The notes below the pieces were generated by a model. The model was not told the origin of the DNA. It saw only the letters and a program-made list of their open reading frames with translations, and ran no database searches. From positions 1 through 8,232 of the forward strand of contig JAEZUR010000127.1 in assembly GCA_023420935.1 (NCBI GenBank): a DNA stretch of 8,232 nt, in the 5' to 3' direction. Below, in pieces: positions 1-5,956 of this stretch; position 1 is the stretch's first letter; each line of letters opens with the position of its first letter. Source of the stretch: Bacillota bacterium (GTDB taxonomy: Bacteria > Bacillota > Clostridia > Lachnospirales > Lachnospiraceae). The position numbers and the translations under genes are program-made.

Positions 1-309
1 TATATTATCTGTATAGTCAATTAACTCCTGTGCAAAATCTGCCCCAATTAAATCTGGTAGATCACCGCCAACTTCATAGCTTAATGAAAGCTTACCGTCT
101 GAAAATGCACCTGCACCAGAAAAGCCAGTTGTAATATTACATGGTTTACAATTTACGCATTTCTTTGTCACTTCTTTTGGACATTTTCGTTTCTCGATGC
201 TGCTTCCCTTTTCCACCATTAATATTTTCTTATTACTTCCTTTGCGAATTAACTCTAATGCAGTAAAGATACCAGCAGGACCTGCCCCAACAATTACAAC
301 ATCATACAT
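1..309 (-). CDS. FAD-dependent dehydrogenase (COG2509 type), N-terminal part, cut by window edge
   Basis: Reading the minus strand from 309 gives 103 uninterrupted codons up to the window edge. It begins MYDVVIVGAGPAG, a Rossmann betaalphabeta dinucleotide-binding motif (G8-x-G10-x-x-G13) with an acidic residue at the end of the second strand (E33), as expected for FAD binding through the ribose. Four cysteines follow (C43, C51, C54, C57), then TGFSGAGAFSDGKLS (61-75) and EVGGDLPDLIG, which I recognise from the uncharacterised COG2509 FAD-dependent dehydrogenases of clostridia; those are usually about 450-550 residues, so most of the protein lies outside. Start choice: ATG at 309 has AAGGAG (revcomp of 318-323) eight bases upstream; an in-frame ATG at 327 would place that ribosome site inside the gene and is less likely. 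No signal peptide, so a cytoplasmic oxidoreductase of unknown substrate. Confidence 0.85.
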   Translation of the reverse strand, partial: MYDVVIVGAGPAGIFTALELIRKGSNKKILMVEKGSSIEKRKCPKEVTKKCVNCKPCNITTGFSGAGAFSDGKLSLSYEVGGDLPDLIGADFAQELIDYTDNI

Positions 310-389
310 AAACAATTCTCCTTTCATAAAAAACAAACCAACTACCATTATCTTATCATATAAGTATCCCTTTGTGGAAAACTTATAGT

Positions 390-407
390 CAACTGATACG
401 GCAGTTG
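390..407. repeat. Inverted repeat CAACTG-N6-CAGTTG in the leader of the FAD dehydrogenase gene
   Basis: Perfect 6-bp arms (390-395 and 402-407) around ATACGG. It lies about 80 bases upstream of the dehydrogenase start and downstream of its predicted promoter, so it would be transcribed as a small hairpin or could bind a dimeric regulator. The arm at 403-409 (AGTTGGT) can alternatively pair with ACCAACT at 337-343. No T run follows, so it does not look like a terminator. Confidence 0.35.
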
Positions 408-457
408 GTAGAAACATTCATCCATTTTATGAATTTATATATGTTTAGTCCTATAGG

Positions 458-486
458 ATTTTATTATACGAAGGAGCAAAAGTCAA
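458..486 (-). promoter_or_regulatory. Sigma-A type promoter for the FAD dehydrogenase gene
   Basis: On the minus strand TTGACT (481-486) is separated by 17 bases from TAAAAT (458-463), each one mismatch from consensus. Transcription would start near 450, giving a leader of about 140 bases before the ATG at 309. Confidence 0.6.
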
Positions 487-541
487 GTTTAAAATAGTGG
501 TTATTGTGAAATCTATCCGTAACTTTATTATAATTGAAACC

Positions 542-570
542 TTTACTACTGCCTAGATTACTGTTATAAT
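542..570 (+). promoter_or_regulatory. Sigma-A type promoter for the LRR protein gene
   Basis: TTTACT (542-547), a 17-base spacer and a perfect TATAAT (565-570). Predicted start of transcription near 577, about 50 bases before the ATG at 628. A TTGAAA at 534-539 is too far away (25 bases) to be the partner. Confidence 0.6.
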
Positions 571-627
571 TTAAGTAATAATTAATGTGTACTCAACCCT
601 GATTCCACATGGTAAAGGAGAAGCTTC

Positions 628-1134
628 ATGGAATTTTATTATCGTATGTTTGATAATGGCACCTTTTGTATTACATCCTATAAGGGAGATTCAGAGCACA
701 TTGTAATACCAGATAATCGAAATGTAAGTATACTATTTGATGATTTATTTAAGGGACATTCTGAGATTACTTCTGTAACTATGCCAGATACTATAACGGA
801 CATTGGAGGATTTGTCTTTGATGGTTGCACAAATCTGAAAGAAATCTTATTACCACCTAATCTTCAAAACATGTGGCAATATGCTTTCACTCGCTGTGGT
901 ATTGAAACTATTACTATCCCAGGTAGCGTTAACTCCATTGTTCCATTTACCTTTAATCACTGTGAACAGCTAAAGACAGTGACTTTTCAAGAAGGAACCT
1001 CTAAGATCTGTGCTTGGGCATTTAAAGGATGTATTGCACTTGAGGATGTTTATCTACCCAAATCCCTTACCGAAATACATCACAATGCATTTGAAGGATG
1101 TAACAATGTAACCTTTCACTACTGTGATGAATAG
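628..1134 (+). CDS. Small leucine-rich repeat protein, BspA/LRR_5 type
   Basis: A 168-residue protein. After an N-terminal part (1-45) without a recognisable domain, five consecutive repeats of about 23 residues follow the LRR_5 pattern, roughly L-x-x-V-x-(L/I)-P-x-x-(L/V)-x-x-I-x-x-x-(A/T)F-x-x-C: about 46-68, 69-90, 91-113, 114-136 and 137-159. Each ends in a Phe and a Cys (for example AFKGC at 131-135, AFEGC at 154-158). The start is set by AAGGAG at 615-620, seven bases before the ATG. There is no signal peptide, membrane segment, cell-wall anchor or secretion domain, unlike the large surface BspA proteins, so this copy should be cytoplasmic. LRR_5 domains usually mediate protein binding; partner and role cannot be told from the sequence. 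It stands alone with its own promoter and terminator. Confidence 0.85.
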   Translation: MEFYYRMFDNGTFCITSYKGDSEHIVIPDNRNVSILFDDLFKGHSEITSVTMPDTITDIGGFVFDGCTNLKEILLPPNLQNMWQYAFTRCGIETITIPGSVNSIVPFTFNHCEQLKTVTFQEGTSKICAWAFKGCIALEDVYLPKSLTEIHHNAFEGCNNVTFHYCDE

Positions 1135-1163
1135 AACTGAGGTTGTAATCTAGTTTTTAACAG

Positions 1164-1194
1164 GAATTGGTGAATTTATATTCACCAATTCTTT
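1164..1194 (+). terminator. Intrinsic terminator of the LRR gene
   Basis: A perfect 11-bp stem, GAATTGGTGAA (1164-1174) with TTCACCAATTC (1181-1191), a TTTATA loop, then TTTGCTTTTT. It lies 29 bases after the LRR stop codon. Its right arm overlaps the last codons and stop of the convergent lipoprotein gene. The minus-strand side lacks a good T run, so it mainly serves the plus strand. Confidence 0.8.
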
Positions 1195-1613
1195 GCTTTT
1201 TCTAGAGCCAACCCTACTGCTTCTTTAAATTTACCATTGGTCCAAGTTGCTCCAGAGACCGCATCTACTTCCTCTAAATCTTGAGATTCAATTAAATCAG
1301 AACTGTATTTTCTTGAACCCTTCCAGTCATCTCTACTCTGTTGAATATAATGATCATTCCCTACATAAACTTCTTCATAGGTTTCATCAAATGGCCTTTT
1401 ATTTCCGCTATCATAGATCGTCCAATCCACTTTCGCAATGAGTCCGTTTTCAACGGTTACAGATGCTTCTGTATAGAAACCTTCTCCATCAATGTCCGTT
1501 TTCGCTTCATAAGCACCATCCTTGTATTCGCTTTCTTTTTCATTCCTACATCCTGAACATGTAATCACAATCAGCATGACACAAGATAAATATAAAATTC
1601 TCCGTTTGTACAT
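1182..1613 (-). CDS. FMN-binding domain lipoprotein
   Basis: A 143-residue protein starting MYKRRILYL at 1613. An N-terminal positive patch and hydrophobic stretch end in SGC, giving a lipoprotein signal with C22 as the lipidated cysteine (C at -3 is a little unusual). The remainder is one FMN_bind domain: DGAYEAKTDIDGEGF (32-46), the strand VTVENGLIAKVDW (52-64), and D117-A-V-S-G-A-T123. The last matches the D-x-x-(S/T)-G-A-(S/T) motif in which ApbE-type transferases attach FMN through a phosphoester to the final Thr, as in NqrC and RnfG. So it is probably a membrane-anchored extracytoplasmic electron carrier. An upstream in-frame ATG at 1637 would add eight residues but has no ribosome site; the ATG at 1613 has GGGTGG six bases upstream and gives a cleaner signal peptide. 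No ApbE or redox partner is in the window. Confidence 0.85.
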   Translation of the reverse strand: MYKRRILYLSCVMLIVITCSGCRNEKESEYKDGAYEAKTDIDGEGFYTEASVTVENGLIAKVDWTIYDSGNKRPFDETYEEVYVGNDHYIQQSRDDWKGSRKYSSDLIESQDLEEVDAVSGATWTNGKFKEAVGLALEKAKNW

Positions 1614-1648
1614 CGTAAACCACCCGCCACTTTCCATTCTATTTGTAG

Positions 1649-1699
1649 TAAATAATCAACTTTTGTGATATGTGATTATATATCTGTCTTGATTATTTA
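1649..1699. repeat. 11-bp inverted repeat upstream of the FMN lipoprotein gene
   Basis: TAAATAATCAA at 1649-1659 is matched perfectly by TTGATTATTTA at 1689-1699, with a 29-base AT-rich spacer. It sits 36-86 bases before the lipoprotein start, just downstream of the predicted promoter. The size and position would suit an operator bound by a dimeric regulator or an RNA stem with a long loop; no T run follows it. Confidence 0.45.
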
Positions 1700-1704
1700 A
1701 CATA

Positions 1705-1733
1705 ATTTTATATGTCTCTACTACAATTAACAA
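1705..1733 (-). promoter_or_regulatory. Possible promoter for the FMN lipoprotein gene
   Basis: Minus strand TTGTTA (1728-1733), 17-base spacer, TAAAAT (1705-1710). It would start transcription near 1698, at the edge of the inverted repeat at 1649-1699. No terminator is visible between the GH95 stop codon and here, so read-through from the sugar operon is also possible. Confidence 0.4.
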
Positions 1734-1778
1734 TGTCATTTGGATTATATTAGGTGTCATTATTTTATTTTTTATTAC

Positions 1779-3989
1779 TTAATCAAATACGTTAATTTCT
1801 TCTCCTGCGGTTAAGAATAACTTTATAATTTTTTCCTGGTACCTAACTTCTGTTTGAAAATCATGTTTTGCTTTTATCATACATTTCGTCAGTTGTCCGT
1901 CTCTCCATTCTATATCAATTTCTGCACCGCCCCGGACGCATAACCCCTTGATACTTCCATCTTTCCAAGCTTTCGGTAATGCAGGAAGTAGTATAATTCT
2001 CTCCAAGGTACTTTGTACAAGCATTTCGGCAATCGCAGCAGTTGCACCAAAATTCCCATCAATCTGAAAAGGTGGATGATTATCAAACAGATTAGGTAAC
2101 GTAGATTTTGCGAACAGTTGCTCTAAGTTATGGTATGCCTTTTCCCCATCCCATAATCTAGCATAGAGATTTATAATCCAAGCACGACTCCAACCAGTAT
2201 GTCCCCCACCATGTGCTAATCTTTGCTCAAGAGTTAACTCTGCAGCGTTTGCTAATTCTGGTGTATCAACTTTACTAATCTGTGATGAAGGATGAAGAGC
2301 ATACAAATGAGATATATGTCTGTGTCCAGGTTCTAGTTCTTCGTAGTCTTCTGCCCACTCCATAATATTACCTGCTTTCCCTATCTGAATAGGTACCAGT
2401 TTCTCTATTGCTTCTTTCATCTGTATTGTTAGCTCATCATAAACTCCCAAAATCTCTGCTGCCTTTATGCATTGTCCAAATAGATCCTTAAGAATCTGGT
2501 TATCCATAGCAGCTCCTATGGTTACAGCTCCATGTACACCATTTGGAAGTATATATGTGTTTTCGGGTGATACAGATGGGCATGTCTTTAGATAGCCTTT
2601 ATCTTCAATTAAAAAGTCAAGAAAAAATAATGCCGCCTCCCTCATTATTGGGAATGCTTCCTGCAAAAATTCTTGATCCTTAGTATATTCATAGTGAGTC
2701 CACTGATGTGTACAAAGCCAGGCTGCTCCCATTACCCAATAAGAAGCAGGTATCCAGTGATCCTGCACCGCTGTATCACCCCATACATCCGTATTATGAT
2801 GTGCAACAAATCCTCGGCAATGATACATGGTCTTTGCTGTCTTTTGCCCATTTGGTAACATCCTTTTTATTAAATCGAATAGTGGAGTATGACATTCAGA
2901 CAGGTTACATACCTCAGCAGGCCAATAATTCATCTGTGTATTAATATTAATTGTATACTTTGAATCCCAAGCAGGACTCATATCTTTATTCCATATTCCC
3001 TGCAGATTTGCAGGAAGAGTACCCTCTCTGCTGCATGCAATAAGAAGATAACGACCAAAATCAAAGTATAATTTAGCAATACCCTTGTCAACTTCTCCAT
3101 TTTTTGCGTTAGTTAATCGCTCATCCGTGGTCCATTGCTCATAAGACTCTAACCCATTCAATTCAAATTTAACTCTGTCATATAGCATCTTATAATCTTT
3201 TCTATGACGAGCTTTCAGTTCTTCATAAGTAAAAGCTGCTGCCCCAGATAAAACCTGTTCCAATTGATGACGAACATCTTGATATCGAAAAGTTGTTCCT
3301 GCAGTAAATAAAAGTGTTACAGCATCTGCGTTGTTTACAATAAGATGTTCACCAATTACTTCGCAACTTCCACCTTCCGTAACTGCCTTCAGCATCATCG
3401 CAAATTGAAAACCTCCATTCCCGAGATTCCCATCCAGCATTATGGTATCAGTTTCTCCCATAACACGATCATAAAACCGCTCACGCATGAGCAAGGCAGA
3501 AAAAGATATCTTGTGATCATCATTGGATGTAATACGCATAACCATTACATCATCAACTGCTGAGAAAAATGTTTCTCTTTTATATAAATTACCACCACTA
3601 TTAACCTGCACTAAGTGAATGGCATCCTCAAGAGATAAACTGCGTACATAATCCCTTTTATCACCATCCATACCTTTGAATTTAATCAACAAATCTCCAA
3701 GGGATTGATATGGTCTTTGACTCTGAGGTGTTCCTGATAATGCATAAGTCATTAACTCTTCTGCTTCCGGTATTTGACCATTCATTATTAATTCTCTGAT
3801 TTTAGACAAATTTTTTAGTGCATCAGGATTATTACGATCGATTTTACCTCCATACCACACACTATCTTCATTCAATTGTATATGCTCAGTTTCCACTGAA
3901 CCAAATACCATAGCTCCCATACGTCCGTTACCAATTGGTAGGGCTTCTTCCCAACAGTCTGCTGGCTTACGATACCATAACTTGCTCAT
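1779..3989 (-). CDS. Cytoplasmic GH95 glycosidase (alpha-L-fucosidase or alpha-L-galactosidase)
   Basis: A 736-residue protein, full length for family GH95, inverting exo-enzymes that release L-fucose from Fuc-alpha-1,2-Gal or, in some members, L-galactose. The N-terminal beta-sandwich domain begins LWYRKPADCWEEALPIGNGR (4-23) and continues HIQLNEDSVWYGG (36-48) and the SLGDL motif (96-100). The (alpha/alpha)6 catalytic domain (about 290-650) carries NLQGIWNKD (328-336), the paired asparagines N348 and N350 in TININTQMNYWPAE, the general acid E476 in PSVSPEN, and D644 in QIDGNFGATAA, matching by motif N421/N423, E566 and D766 of Bifidobacterium AfcA. The position two residues before N348 is T346, where fucosidases have His as I recall. 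The C-terminal part is a small beta domain. There is no signal peptide, so it acts on imported sugar. ATG at 3989 follows AAGGAGAGG by seven bases. It is last in the transporter operon, 122 bases after the binding-protein gene. Confidence 0.9.
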   Translation of the reverse strand: MSKLWYRKPADCWEEALPIGNGRMGAMVFGSVETEHIQLNEDSVWYGGKIDRNNPDALKNLSKIRELIMNGQIPEAEELMTYALSGTPQSQRPYQSLGDLLIKFKGMDGDKRDYVRSLSLEDAIHLVQVNSGGNLYKRETFFSAVDDVMVMRITSNDDHKISFSALLMRERFYDRVMGETDTIMLDGNLGNGGFQFAMMLKAVTEGGSCEVIGEHLIVNNADAVTLLFTAGTTFRYQDVRHQLEQVLSGAAAFTYEELKARHRKDYKMLYDRVKFELNGLESYEQWTTDERLTNAKNGEVDKGIAKLYFDFGRYLLIACSREGTLPANLQGIWNKDMSPAWDSKYTININTQMNYWPAEVCNLSECHTPLFDLIKRMLPNGQKTAKTMYHCRGFVAHHNTDVWGDTAVQDHWIPASYWVMGAAWLCTHQWTHYEYTKDQEFLQEAFPIMREAALFFLDFLIEDKGYLKTCPSVSPENTYILPNGVHGAVTIGAAMDNQILKDLFGQCIKAAEILGVYDELTIQMKEAIEKLVPIQIGKAGNIMEWAEDYEELEPGHRHISHLYALHPSSQISKVDTPELANAAELTLEQRLAHGGGHTGWSRAWIINLYARLWDGEKAYHNLEQLFAKSTLPNLFDNHPPFQIDGNFGATAAIAEMLVQSTLERIILLPALPKAWKDGSIKGLCVRGGAEIDIEWRDGQLTKCMIKAKHDFQTEVRYQEKIIKLFLTAGEEINVFD

Positions 3990-4014
3990 TATTATGCCTC
4001 TCCTTCATAATGAT

Positions 4015-4058
4015 AAAAACTCTCTATATGAAACTTTCGCATCATATAGGGAGTTTTT
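4015..4058 (-). terminator. Terminator-like hairpin between binding-protein and GH95 genes
   Basis: In the minus-strand transcript AAAAACTCCCTATATGA (from 4058-4042) pairs with TCATATAGAGAGTTTTT (from 4031-4015): 16 of 17 pairs with one C-A mismatch. The apex can form a GAAA tetraloop closed by C-G (CGAAAG). The 3' arm supplies GAGTTTTT, so it resembles an intrinsic terminator. It ends about nine bases before the GH95 ribosome binding site, so it probably lowers GH95 expression relative to the upstream gene and may shield that mRNA from 3' decay. Confidence 0.7.
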
Positions 4059-4111
4059 AAGTCTAATCAGATTGATAATATCTTAAAATCTGACAACATT
4101 CAATTGAATAA

Positions 4112-5899
4112 TTATTTTAATGCTTCCGCTCTAGCATCTACAACCTTCTGGAATTTCGCCTTATCAAATGCAACTAAATCTGCCCATCCAAGACCATCAA
4201 GCTGAGTCTTCATATCATTCCACATACTATCAAATTCAGCCTCATCCTGAGCAAAGATCATTCTCCATGAGATGTCACATATAAATTGAGCACATTGACT
4301 ACGAATTAATGACACATCTGTTGTATCAGTTGGAAGAATAAGATTTACAAATGGTACAGGACTAAGCTGACCTGTTTTTAACAAGTACTCTTTCTGGTTA
4401 GCTGCGCCGTACTTTTCACTCCACTCATTTGTCATAGTTGTTTTGTTTGCTTCAAGATAGGTTGCCCAGAAATCTTTCATATAAGACTCACCAGTATTAG
4501 GATTAATAGAAACTCCGTGTAATGGCCACTGGTTAATCTTACTGTTACCATCATCAAATCCGCCGCCGCCCCATTCTGCAGGCACTTCACGATTTTCCAT
4601 TATAGCATATAAACCGTCATCAGTAATTGTATATTTACCATCATCACCTTTAGTATAACTCCAATCAGGAATACCAGCATGTAAAAAATCTAGTCCTTCT
4701 GGGCTAACTAACCAATCCAAAAATTCGATTGCTCTAGCTCTAGCATTGCCTTCAAGCTTGGAACCTAATGCAAATACTCTTCCATCTCCATAATAAGAGT
4801 CTGATGGCTGGTAGAAATTCATATCTGCAACCGGTGCGTAGATATAAGCATCTTTATTATTGGCACGATCTGGTGTATTCCAGAATCCTCGTTGCCAAGA
4901 ATACCACATTAATAATACTTGTTTATTTTTCATCTTAGTACATGCTGTTTCCCAGTCTTGTGTACCGGAATCAGGGTCAACTAACCCTCTTTTATTTGCA
5001 TCATAAAAGAACTTTAACATCTTGTAATAAGCACCATCTGTATCTGTTACTTCTTTCATATCGCCTTTCGTTCCAAGAAGAATAGAACCATTAACTTCAT
5101 AGCCATACCACTTAGTAAGCTGGGTAGCTGTTTCGATTGTAATCTGCGTTCCACCTTTATCCCAATCTGACCACAAAGATAGACAGTAGTTAGGATCACC
5201 AGCTGCATTAGTTGGATGTGCCTTTTGGATTTTTTCCATAGTATCTAAAAGATCATCAAGATTTTTTAGTTCAGGAGCGCCTATTTCTGTGAAATAATCC
5301 CATGGTAACATAGGGCTTGAATATAACTCTGTTTCTGAATAGGTAGTAGGTGACGTATTGGTAATCTGACATGGTAAACCATAGATTGCACCTGCTTCAT
5401 TTCCTTCTAAACCAGAATTAAATGTTTTGTACTGTTCATAATACTGCTTTAAATTAGGACTGTTCTGTACATCAGCAGAAATGTCTGCAATCAATCCAGA
5501 TTTAATACAGTCTTGAAGTGGTGAATTATCAAGAAGAATTAAATCTCCTAGATTACCTGATGAAGCACGTGTCTGGTAAAGAGCTTCTCCATCTCCAGAT
5601 GCCTGAGGAGCAATAATGTTTAATTCAAGATTAAACTTATCTTTGATTAACTTACCAAACCAACCAGCCTGAATACCCTGATAGTTAGCTGCAACATCAT
5701 AAAACTCAAGTGTAAGAGTATCCGTGTGATCAATTGCGCTTTCGTCACCCGCAGCAGCATCTGTTGTAGCAGTAGTATCCCCCGTAGCTTCAACATCTGT
5801 TGTTTTTCCTTCATTCCCTTTACTGCTACATCCAGTAAAGACCGTTGATAGTACAAGAACTACAACCAACATTAATGACACTAATTTACTTTTTTTCAT
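4112..5899 (-). CDS. Lipid-anchored solute-binding protein of a CUT1 sugar ABC transporter
   Basis: A 595-residue extracellular binding protein. It begins with a lipoprotein signal peptide (MKKSKLVSLM, hydrophobic core, then VFTGC with C24 as the lipidated residue), followed by a Thr/Ala/Asp-rich linker (about 27-58) and a long family-1 solute-binding domain (about 60-595). Recognisable stretches are LPWDYFTEIGAPELKNLDDL (198-217), the aromatic-rich MWYSWQRGFW (331-340) and AIEFLDWLVSPEG (390-402). The size and motifs match the large binding proteins paired with LplB/LplC-type permeases (LipO/YtcQ group), which take oligosaccharides rather than monosaccharides. Many aromatic residues suit stacking on sugar rings, but the ligand cannot be read from sequence; the adjoining GH95 gene suggests a fucosylated or L-galactosylated oligosaccharide. 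ATG at 5899 is preceded by AAGGAGGA at ideal spacing, the strongest ribosome site in the operon, in line with the excess usually needed for a binding protein. Confidence 0.9.
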   Translation of the reverse strand: MKKSKLVSLMLVVVLVLSTVFTGCSSKGNEGKTTDVEATGDTTATTDAAAGDESAIDHTDTLTLEFYDVAANYQGIQAGWFGKLIKDKFNLELNIIAPQASGDGEALYQTRASSGNLGDLILLDNSPLQDCIKSGLIADISADVQNSPNLKQYYEQYKTFNSGLEGNEAGAIYGLPCQITNTSPTTYSETELYSSPMLPWDYFTEIGAPELKNLDDLLDTMEKIQKAHPTNAAGDPNYCLSLWSDWDKGGTQITIETATQLTKWYGYEVNGSILLGTKGDMKEVTDTDGAYYKMLKFFYDANKRGLVDPDSGTQDWETACTKMKNKQVLLMWYSWQRGFWNTPDRANNKDAYIYAPVADMNFYQPSDSYYGDGRVFALGSKLEGNARARAIEFLDWLVSPEGLDFLHAGIPDWSYTKGDDGKYTITDDGLYAIMENREVPAEWGGGGFDDGNSKINQWPLHGVSINPNTGESYMKDFWATYLEANKTTMTNEWSEKYGAANQKEYLLKTGQLSPVPFVNLILPTDTTDVSLIRSQCAQFICDISWRMIFAQDEAEFDSMWNDMKTQLDGLGWADLVAFDKAKFQKVVDARAEALK

Positions 5900-5930
5900 A
5901 ACAAATCCTCCTTCTCAAAATATATATAAA

Positions 5931-5948
5931 AAGATGTCCGAGCATCTT
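5931..5948 (-). terminator. Weak hairpin with T run between second permease and binding-protein genes
   Basis: In the minus-strand transcript AAGATG and CATCTT form a 6-bp stem around CTCGGA, followed directly by TTTATATATATTTT. It starts eight bases after the permease stop codon and ends about 17 bases before the ribosome site of the binding-protein gene. The stem is short and low in GC, so at most a leaky terminator or an RNA-processing/stability site. Confidence 0.4.
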
Positions 5949-5956
5949 CTTATAAC

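Larger units (their letters stand above)
310..627. other. Intergenic region between divergent genes
   Basis: A 318-base AT-rich stretch between the leftward FAD dehydrogenase and the rightward LRR gene. It holds one promoter for each direction and the CAACTG inverted repeat, listed separately. I see no convincing small gene in it: the reading frames that cross it have no ribosome binding site and lie antisense to, or overlap, the dehydrogenase. Confidence 0.6.

Noticed and set aside
197..388. Plus-strand open frame of 63 codons
   Set aside because: Mostly antisense to the well-supported FAD dehydrogenase, no ribosome binding site and low-complexity composition.
1247..1556. Two overlapping plus-strand frames of 64 and 71 codons
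   Set aside because: Antisense to the FMN-binding lipoprotein, which has clear domain motifs; neither frame has a ribosome site or recognisable sequence.
1613..1637. Longer start (ATG at 1637) for the FMN lipoprotein
   Set aside because: No ribosome binding site upstream, and the added residues (ESGGWFT) would disturb the signal peptide; the ATG at 1613 fits better.
1734..1762. Repeated TGTCATT before and after GGATTATATTAGG as a possible terminator for the GH95 gene
   Set aside because: The two copies are in the same orientation, so they cannot form a stem; no other terminator was found between 1638 and 1778.
2673..2944. Plus-strand frames of 61 and 78 codons inside the GH95 gene
   Set aside because: Antisense to conserved GH95 sequence; mirror images of coding constraint, without start signals.
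3345..3563. Plus-strand frame of 72 codons
   Set aside because: Antisense to the N-terminal domain of GH95 with no ribosome site.
5647..5856. Minus-strand frame of 69 codons inside the binding-protein gene
   Set aside because: Out-of-frame shadow on the same strand as the binding-protein gene; the overlapping frame has the lipobox and family motifs.
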